This document shows, piece after piece, positions 54,600 to 64,000 of a stretch of DNA of 64,000 nucleotides. A program made the position numbers and the translations under genes. Source of the DNA: Magnetospirillum sp. 64-120 (GTDB lineage: Bacteria; Pseudomonadota; Alphaproteobacteria; Rhodospirillales; Magnetospirillaceae); the NCBI GenBank assembly GCA_001898825.1, contig MKVK01000043.1, forward strand, positions 236,565-300,564, written 5' to 3'. Under the pieces are notes generated by a model. That model saw only the letters and a program-made list of their open reading frames with translations, had not been told where the DNA came from and did not search any database. Position 1 is the stretch's first letter. Every line of letters starts with the position of its first letter.

Positions 54600-55766
54600 G
54601 TGTGGTCGAAGTGGGAGCGCCTCTTGCCATTTGATTCAAAGACCTTGTGGCTGGCCTTGACCGCAAGCAACCTGGTGTTCGGCTTGATCATGCTGGTTTA
54701 TTCCGGAGCCCTGGCCGAACGCCGGATATTGCGGATTTGGGCCGTTGGCCAAGTGGTCAAGGGACTGGGGATCCTGATGATCCTGCTGAAGCCGGCGCTG
54801 CCCCCTTGGTTGTCCCCGGTGGCCAATTCCATTCTCTACATGGGGCATGGTTTGGAACTTCTGGCTTTCAGCCTGTATTCCGGCCATGTTCGGATGTGGC
54901 GGGGCGTTCTGGCCCTGACCGCCTTGGCCGTGATTGCCCAAACCACAGCTCATCAGTATCTGGGCGCCGGCGTCACCCCCGTTCACATGGCGGTTCTGTT
55001 TTCCCTGATCGTGGTGCTGTATACGGGCGGCAACGCCTGGGTGATCGCCACTGCCCGACGGCGGATGTCGCCGATCCAGACCGTCCTGGTGTTCAGCAAC
55101 ACCATCATCGCTGTCGCCGCCCTGGTTCGGGCCTGGGCTGCGGCCAACAGCACCCAATGGGCCCCCGGGGCCAACCTGCCGCTGAATCAGGCTTTGTTCG
55201 CCGTCGCCTTCGTCAGTTCGCTGGCCGACGGTTTTTCGTTTCTGTTGCTGGTCAAGGAAGACGCCGACCGAGACCTGCTGCGGTTGGCCACAACCGATTC
55301 GCTGACCGGTTTGGCCAATCGCCGGTTCTTCCTGGACCGGACCGAGGCGGTTTGGCGTCTGCACGTCCGTCTGGGAAAGCCCATGTCGCTGATGATGCTG
55401 GACATCGACCATTTCAAATCCCTGAACGACCGATACGGCCATGCGGTGGGGGACCAGGCGTTGCGTTGTTTGGGCGCGGTGCTGCCGGGCTGCCTGCGCG
55501 AAGTTGACATTTGCGGGCGGTTGGGGGGCGAGGAATTCGCCGTGGCCTTGCCCGGGTCGAATTTGGCGGAGGCCCGGGCCGTCGCCGAACGCATCCGTCT
55601 TGCCTTGGAAGCTATCCGTCTGGACACGGCACACGGTGACGTGGGCTTCACCGCCAGTTTCGGCATCGCCCTGATCGAGCCCGAACAGGGGATCGAACCG
55701 GCCTTGTCGCAGGCCGACCATCAACTTTATCTGGCCAAGGAAAGCGGCCGCAACCGCGTCGCCTGA
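54600..55766 (+). CDS. Membrane-bound diguanylate cyclase (GGDEF)
   Basis: Makes c-di-GMP from two GTP. It has up to 388 residues. An N-terminal membrane region of about seven helices (about 14-215) is joined to a GGDEF domain (about 228-386). The active-site signature is GGEEF, and DIDHFKSLNDRYGH supplies the metal Asp. No clear RxxD inhibitory site precedes GGEEF (the sequence is REVDICGRLGGEEF, where R-E-V-D is a possible RxxD). The start is uncertain: GTG 54600 has no ribosome site, while TTG 54624 follows GGGAG. Confidence 0.9.
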   Translation: MWSKWERLLPFDSKTLWLALTASNLVFGLIMLVYSGALAERRILRIWAVGQVVKGLGILMILLKPALPPWLSPVANSILYMGHGLELLAFSLYSGHVRMWRGVLALTALAVIAQTTAHQYLGAGVTPVHMAVLFSLIVVLYTGGNAWVIATARRRMSPIQTVLVFSNTIIAVAALVRAWAAANSTQWAPGANLPLNQALFAVAFVSSLADGFSFLLLVKEDADRDLLRLATTDSLTGLANRRFFLDRTEAVWRLHVRLGKPMSLMMLDIDHFKSLNDRYGHAVGDQALRCLGAVLPGCLREVDICGRLGGEEFAVALPGSNLAEARAVAERIRLALEAIRLDTAHGDVGFTASFGIALIEPEQGIEPALSQADHQLYLAKESGRNRVA

Positions 55767-55773
55767 TCCGGGG

Positions 55774-57354
55774 TCAACGCCAGTCGGGGTCGATGACGGC
55801 GCGGCCCTTGCGTTCCTCGGCCAGTTTGCGCACATGGGCCAGATTGCGGGCGGCGACCTGGGCCGGGCCTTTGGCCCCATGGGCGGTGAACACTTCGGCG
55901 GCGTCCTCGAACACCCGTGCGGCCTCGGCCAGGTGGGTGGTGCCGCCGCCGTGACGGTCCAGCAGGAACAGCGCCGAGCCCAAAGTGTTCAGCGTCGCCG
56001 CCCAGGCCAGGGGGGCGCGGTCGCGACTGCGCACTTCCAGCACCAGGTTGCAGGCGTCGACGGCGCGCTGCAGCACTTCCGGGTTCTTCAACTGGTCGCC
56101 ATAGACTTCCAGCACCTGGGCGATGGAGTTCATGATGTCGGCCCAGCGGCCGGGGGCCTCGGCTTTGGTGTGGACCTGCAACGCCGCCTGCAGGCAGCCC
56201 AGGGCCTCGCGCAAAAGCTCGGAATCGCCGGTGATCAGGTCCAGACGGTGCAGCGCCACGCCTAGGCGGGTCTGTGCCGCCGCCCATTCCAGCGGCAGGG
56301 TGGCCCGGGTCAGGTGCGACGCGGCCTCGCGCCAGTATTTGACCGCCTGTTCCAGATGAGTTTGGGCTTTGTCCTTGACCCGTTCGGCCCGCGCCGTCAG
56401 CGACGCGGCCAGGTGTTTGTGGATCAACGCCACTTCGTGCGCCGCCTCGTTGCGGCCCAAACGCTTTTCCGCCCCCAGATAGGCGTTGGCCGCCTTGTCG
56501 AACCAGGCATCCGACTGCGACGGCGGCACCAGCAGGGCGGTGGCGGTGCAGACCTGGGCGAAGGTCAGCAAGATGGACCGCTGCTGGCCCATGGACAACG
56601 ACACCGGCGGCTTGGCGGCCAGCAGTTCCAGGGGCTCGACCGCCTGGGGCAGCAGACGGCGCAGCGCGGCGCGTTGCATTTCGTTGGCGGGTTCGGCGGC
56701 GGCCAGGGTGGCGGCATACAGCATGTGCAACTGCGCCTCGCCCAGGTTCAGCGGCAGTTCGACCTTGAAATGGGGGCCGAACTGGGCCGGCTTTTCCTCG
56801 TCCGGGATATTGGCGGTGGCGAAGCGCAGGACGTAACCATCCTTGGACACGTCCCCCCACACCAGCAAATCGGCGTTTTCGTCGGCGACCATGTGGCGGG
56901 TGTTGGTGACCAAAGCCGCCACCTGGGCGGGGTCCAAGGGGTTTTCCAGCACGAAGGGCCGGGGCAGCGGCTTGACCTTCAGGGTCTGGCGCAGGTCCAG
57001 GGCTTTGTAAATCTGCTGCGAGGCGGCGCCGTCGGCGTTGTCGCCGTTCATGGCCGCCACCACCACGCTGAGCACCGCCGGTTCGGAACGTGGCGCCGGC
57101 TGTGCCTCGGCCGCTTCCTTGTTGGCGGGTTTGGGCTGCAACATCTTGGCCACCGCTTCCAGCAGCCGGGCCAGGCCACCGGCTTGTACGTGCGGGGCTT
57201 CCTCGGGCGCCGCCGCCGGCTGGTGTTCCAAGACGGCGGGCAGGTTGGGGCGGCCGGGACGCGGGGACAAGGCAGGACGCGCCGCGCCGTCGGCGCCGGG
57301 GCGCTGCAACGGCCGGGTGAACTTGGCGCGGGGGTCCTCGGGCGGCGTGCTCAT
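55774..57354 (-). CDS. TPR-like repeat protein of unknown function
   Basis: Cytoplasmic protein of 526 residues. The N-terminal 95 residues are Pro/Ala-rich and probably disordered. A middle domain (about 95-260; ADENADLLVWGDVSKDGYVLRF) looks like a compact alpha/beta unit I cannot name. The C-terminal half (about 265-510) holds helical repeats with TPR spacing, seen in LEWAAAQTRLGVALHRLDLI and LAWAATLNTLGSALFLLDRH. TPR proteins scaffold complexes. It lies 90 bases downstream of ligA on the same strand and ends seven bases from the convergent cyclase gene. Confidence 0.7.
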   Translation of the reverse strand: MSTPPEDPRAKFTRPLQRPGADGAARPALSPRPGRPNLPAVLEHQPAAAPEEAPHVQAGGLARLLEAVAKMLQPKPANKEAAEAQPAPRSEPAVLSVVVAAMNGDNADGAASQQIYKALDLRQTLKVKPLPRPFVLENPLDPAQVAALVTNTRHMVADENADLLVWGDVSKDGYVLRFATANIPDEEKPAQFGPHFKVELPLNLGEAQLHMLYAATLAAAEPANEMQRAALRRLLPQAVEPLELLAAKPPVSLSMGQQRSILLTFAQVCTATALLVPPSQSDAWFDKAANAYLGAEKRLGRNEAAHEVALIHKHLAASLTARAERVKDKAQTHLEQAVKYWREAASHLTRATLPLEWAAAQTRLGVALHRLDLITGDSELLREALGCLQAALQVHTKAEAPGRWADIMNSIAQVLEVYGDQLKNPEVLQRAVDACNLVLEVRSRDRAPLAWAATLNTLGSALFLLDRHGGGTTHLAEAARVFEDAAEVFTAHGAKGPAQVAARNLAHVRKLAEERKGRAVIDPDWR

Positions 57355-57444
57355 CGGGTCGTGGTCATGAAGGGGAAGCGGGGCCCTTCTGGCTCCAATG
57401 TGTCAGATTGCCCGCTTAGGGTTACCAAGCGGTGAAGATATGGT

Positions 57445-61253
<3,809 letters not shown>

Positions 61254-61386
61254 CGCCCTCCCATCCCCATGGTCACGGCAAACTCACCCCACCTGTGACG
61301 GAAATTTAAATGAATTTTAACGTGTGCGCAAGAAGTGCGCATCGGGTGTTGACCCGGTTCGTCCAAATTTGCGGCGAACACGTTCA

Positions 61387-61418
61387 ACCCGCCGGCACAT
61401 TCAGGCCGGCGGGTTGAA
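61387..61418 (-). terminator. GC hairpin after Cache chemoreceptor
   Basis: CAACCCGCCGGC (61387-61398) pairs perfectly over 12 bases with GCCGGCGGGTTG (61407-61418), loop of eight. It lies 27 bases after the chemoreceptor stop. The T-run is weak, so it may be a terminator without U-tract or a 3'-end stabiliser. The rest of the 191-base gap before the EAL gene holds only its promoter region. Confidence 0.65.
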
Positions 61419-61444
61419 AAGGGTAGGGCGGGGATAGGGAAGGA

Positions 61445-63520
61445 TCAGGCGGTGCGGATACGCGCCATGAAGTCGCCGAACTGGCGGCGCAGATCCTCGG
61501 CCTGATGCTGCAGGTCGTCGACGGCGCCCAGCACCTGGGCGGCGGCGGCGTCTGCCTCGGCGGCGGCTTCGGCCACCCGGGCGACGTTGTCGGCCACCGC
61601 GGCGGAACCGGCCGCGGCTTCCTGCAGGTTGCCGGCGATGCGGCGGGTGGCGCCGTCCTGCTGGGTCATGGCGGCGCTGACCGCCAGACTGATTTCCTCG
61701 ATCTGGTTGACGATGGCGCCTACCTGATGCAGCGAATTCACCGAATCCTTGGTCGCCTGTTGGATGGTGCCGATTTGGCGGGTGATTTCCTCGGTGGCCT
61801 TGCCGGTCTGGGTCGCCAGGGTCTTGACCTCGCCGGCGACCACGGCGAAGCCTTTTCCGGCCTCGCCGGCGCGGGCCGCCTCGATGGTGGCGTTCAGCGC
61901 CAAAAGGTTGGTCTGGCCGGCGATCTCGCTGATCATGTTGACGATGGCGCCGATCTGCGACACCGCCTGCACCAATCCTTGCACCTGCTGGTCGGTTTGC
62001 TGGACCACCCCCACCGCTTGTTCGGTGATGCGGCTGGTCTGGCCGGCCCGTTCACGGATGTCGGAAATGGACGACGACAGTTCCTCGCCGGCCTGGGCCG
62101 CTTGCTGGACATTGGTGGACGAGGTGTCGGTGGCCAGGGCGACGCCGCCGACCTGATCCGATGTCTGGCGCGAAATGCGCATCATCGCCTCGGCGGTGCC
62201 GCGCAATGTGGTGGTGGCTTGGCTCAGGCGTTCCAGCACGTTGACCACGTGGCCGTCCAGGCCAGCCAGCAATTCCTCGACCACTTCCTGGCGGCGGGCG
62301 CGCTCGGAAGCGGTGCGCTCGCGGTCGGCCTGCAGTTCGGCGTTGGCCTGGCCGTTTTCGCGGAACACCACCACGGCACGGGCCATGTGGCCGATCTCGT
62401 CGCCGTGGTCCACGTGGGGGACGTCGGTGTGCCACAGGCCCTTGGCCAGGGACGCCATGGCCTCGGTCAGGCGACGGGCCGGCTGGGCGATGCCGTCGCC
62501 CAGGCGCCAGGCCAGCACGCCGCCAGCGGCCAGACACAGCAGGCCGATGCTCAGGCTCCAGCGGGTCAGGTGGTCGACGTCGGCCAGGATCGAGGCTTCC
62601 GGCACCGCCACCAGAAAGGCCCAATGCTGGTCGGCGGCGGCGAAGCTGACGGGGATCATGTGCAGGTAATAGCTTCGCCCGTCCATCCGGGTCATGCCGT
62701 CGAAAGCCTTGCCGGCGGCGATGGCGTCGCGGGCGGCCGGGGGTAGGTCGTCGGCGGGCTTGGATGTCTTGGAATCGTCGGGATGGGCGATATAGGTGCC
62801 TTGCGGCGACAAGATGGCGGCGAAGCCGTCGCCATAGGGCTTGATGCCGCGCACCAGGGCCGACAACCGGTCCAGGGTCAGGTCGATGCCGGTGACGCCG
62901 ATGACGGTGCCGTCCCTGATGATGGGGAAGGCGGCTGAGGTCATGGTCTTGTTGGTGTACTTGTCCAGATACGGTTCGACCACCGCTTCCTTCTTGGCCT
63001 GGGCGGCGACCCGGTAATAATCGTTTTCGGCGATGGCGCTGAAATCCTCGCCGTCGTCCAGGTTGGCCTCGATCCCCTTGTCGCCGCGCACCCACAACAG
63101 GCTCAAGCGGCCGGTGGCGGGCAGTCCCAAACGTTCGGCCTGTTCGCCGGCATAACGGGAATCGGCGCCGTCAAAGGCGTTGTCGGCCATGTCCACCCAG
63201 GCAGTGGCGTACAGGTCGTTATGGGCGACCACCTGGGCCAGATAGCGGTTGACCACCTTGCGGTCCAGGCTGCCCGCCTGTTGCTCGGCACGGATCAGGC
63301 TGGCGGTCCCCCGCGCGCTTTCGATGGCGGCGGTGATCGAGGCGGCGATGTCGGCGCCATGGCGGCTGGCGATCTCGCTGGTCAGCGCGATGGCGCCTTC
63401 ATAGGCGGTCTGACGGCTGAGCCACAGGCTGCTGGCGATGATGGCGGCGGCGCTGAACACCAAGATTCCCAGCGTGCTGGCGATGATCTTGCCCTTCAGG
63501 CTGCGCGTGATCTTAACCAT
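61445..63520 (-). CDS. Methyl-accepting chemotaxis protein with dCache sensor
   Basis: Membrane chemoreceptor of 691 residues. The first membrane helix is at about 12-33 and the second at about 320-342. The periplasmic domain between them is a double Cache fold (AWVDMADNAFDG, DYYRVAAQAKKEAVVEPYLDKYT, VIGVTGIDLTLDRLSALV), which binds small ligands such as amino acids or organic acids. HAMP follows, then a signalling domain whose tip keeps [20 protein letters not shown]-type sequence. It is divergent from a LivK-like binding protein gene, 284 bases away. Confidence 0.93.
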   Translation of the reverse strand: MVKITRSLKGKIIASTLGILVFSAAAIIASSLWLSRQTAYEGAIALTSEIASRHGADIAASITAAIESARGTASLIRAEQQAGSLDRKVVNRYLAQVVAHNDLYATAWVDMADNAFDGADSRYAGEQAERLGLPATGRLSLLWVRGDKGIEANLDDGEDFSAIAENDYYRVAAQAKKEAVVEPYLDKYTNKTMTSAAFPIIRDGTVIGVTGIDLTLDRLSALVRGIKPYGDGFAAILSPQGTYIAHPDDSKTSKPADDLPPAARDAIAAGKAFDGMTRMDGRSYYLHMIPVSFAAADQHWAFLVAVPEASILADVDHLTRWSLSIGLLCLAAGGVLAWRLGDGIAQPARRLTEAMASLAKGLWHTDVPHVDHGDEIGHMARAVVVFRENGQANAELQADRERTASERARRQEVVEELLAGLDGHVVNVLERLSQATTTLRGTAEAMMRISRQTSDQVGGVALATDTSSTNVQQAAQAGEELSSSISDIRERAGQTSRITEQAVGVVQQTDQQVQGLVQAVSQIGAIVNMISEIAGQTNLLALNATIEAARAGEAGKGFAVVAGEVKTLATQTGKATEEITRQIGTIQQATKDSVNSLHQVGAIVNQIEEISLAVSAAMTQQDGATRRIAGNLQEAAAGSAAVADNVARVAEAAAEADAAAAQVLGAVDDLQHQAEDLRRQFGDFMARIRTA

Positions 63521-63804
63521 CCCCCGGACCCCCGATATCCTTTATGCAATCGACTAAGCTAAAAGCTGTGCGTGGGCGCCGCTACCATACGGAGGTCCTG
63601 TTTTGCGCTGCGGCAATAATTTTGTTGATTCTAAAAAAGAGCGCTAAGTCCGGGCTTGAAATGAATTTTATTTTTCATGTCGCCATCCGGGGGGGTGAAA
63701 TAAACGCTGATAAGCCGACTGGGCATTGCCCTTGTGCCATTTAAGCTTTTAAATCGCCCGACGGCAGACAATAAGCCGCGGAAGAACTGGGAGGAGACTT
63801 GACA
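63521..63804. other. Divergent promoter region, 284 bases
   Basis: AT-richer than its surroundings, between the chemoreceptor and the LivK-like gene. It contains TTAAGCTTTTAAA near 63742-63754 and other A/T tracts that could serve as -10 or UP elements. I found no consensus sigma-54 site, clear operator or small gene. Confidence 0.5.
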
Positions 63805-64000
63805 ATGCGCGACCTCATGCGTTGGGGTGCGGCGGCCTTTGCCGCCTTTGGTTTCGCCAGCTTGGCGAGTGGGCATGCGGCGGCCGCCGATCCGGTGCGG
63901 ATCGGCGCCTTCCTGTCGGTGACGGGGCCGGCGTCGTTCCTGGGCGAGCCGGAAAAGAAGACCCTGGAAATGTATGTGGACCGCCTGAACAAGCAGGGCG
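63805..64000 (+). CDS. LivK-like ABC substrate-binding protein, 5' end only
   Basis: Start of a periplasmic binding protein; 65 codons are inside the window. GGGAGGAG lies 10 bases before ATG 63805. A signal peptide (about 1-27, ending HAAAA) leads to DPVRIGAFLSVTGPASFLGEPEKKTLEMYVDRLNK, the N-terminus of branched-chain amino-acid binding proteins. Transport genes probably follow beyond the window. Confidence 0.85.
   Translation, partial: MRDLMRWGAAAFAAFGFASLASGHAAAADPVRIGAFLSVTGPASFLGEPEKKTLEMYVDRLNKQG

Noticed and set aside
57405-57440. CCGCTT/AAGCGG stem after ligA as a terminator
   Set aside because: Only six base pairs with a nine-base loop and no T-run; too weak to call.
63715-63740. 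TGGGCATTGCCCTTGTGCC as a sigma-54 promoter for the LivK-like gene
   Set aside because: The GG and GC elements do not have the needed spacing and TTGC is absent at the right place.

Overview
The window looks like chromosome of a GC-rich alphaproteobacterium of the Rhodospirillales, most like Magnetospirillum. This rests on gene content and codon bias, not on a database match. It has many chemotaxis and c-di-GMP proteins, a Hyb/Hup hydrogenase system with an H2 sensor, bacteriohemerythrin, DUF1127 and the typical paired-hairpin intergenic repeat. I see no rRNA, tRNA, CRISPR array, transposase or prophage gene.

Layout. (1) 1-9672: branched-chain/short-chain acyl-CoA catabolism. An acyl-CoA ligase, a LivG-type ATPase, 3-hydroxyisobutyrate dehydrogenase and an acyl-CoA dehydrogenase run leftward. 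A MatR-like GntR regulator, a MatB-like malonyl-CoA synthetase, a 3-hydroxyisobutyryl-CoA hydrolase, an SDR dehydrogenase and an enoyl-CoA hydratase run rightward. (2) 9678-18769: bacteriohemerythrin, DUF1127 protein, MocR regulator, ChrA, MFS transporter, YdjC/HpnK deacetylase, GT2 glycosyltransferase, Rrf2 regulator and a chemoreceptor. (3) 18897-21625: hupT and hupR, the kinase and NtrC-type regulator of hydrogenase expression. (4) 21796-24061: PilZ protein and a hybrid-domain sensor kinase. (5) 24113-37456: one leftward run of 14 tightly packed hydrogenase genes, hybO-hybA-hybB-hybC-hupD-hupF-hupK-hypA-hypB-hypF(short)-hypC-hypD-hypE-hypX. A consensus sigma-54 promoter lies in front of hybO. 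(6) 37834-43380: exported protein, EF-hand membrane protein, CorC-type protein and acetyl-CoA hydrolase/CoA-transferase. (7) 43388-45780: hupUV, the cytoplasmic H2-sensing hydrogenase. (8) 45823-64000: GH17-GT2 beta-glucan synthase, Tex, orphan binding protein, YajG-like lipoprotein, RhlE helicase, diguanylate cyclase, TPR-like protein, LigA, EAL protein, Cache chemoreceptor and the start of a LivK-like binding protein.

How it fits together. The window appears to hold a whole H2-responsive circuit. HupUV senses H2, HupT relays, HupR (Asp54, GAFTGA loop) acts at a -24/-12 promoter, and the operon makes a membrane-linked Hyd-2-type uptake hydrogenase plus its maturation factors. The operon is a mosaic: Hyb-type structural genes whose proximal cluster lacks the two extra cysteines of O2-tolerant enzymes, combined with Hup/Hox-type accessory genes (hupF, hupK, hypX) usually tied to life with oxygen. 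HypF is reduced to its last domain. Several RNA/DNA structures stand out: a terminator-like hairpin between the structural and maturation halves of the operon, a hairpin swallowing the hupU start codon, an inverted repeat at enhancer distance from the sigma-54 promoter, and MatR-like palindromes around matR/matB.
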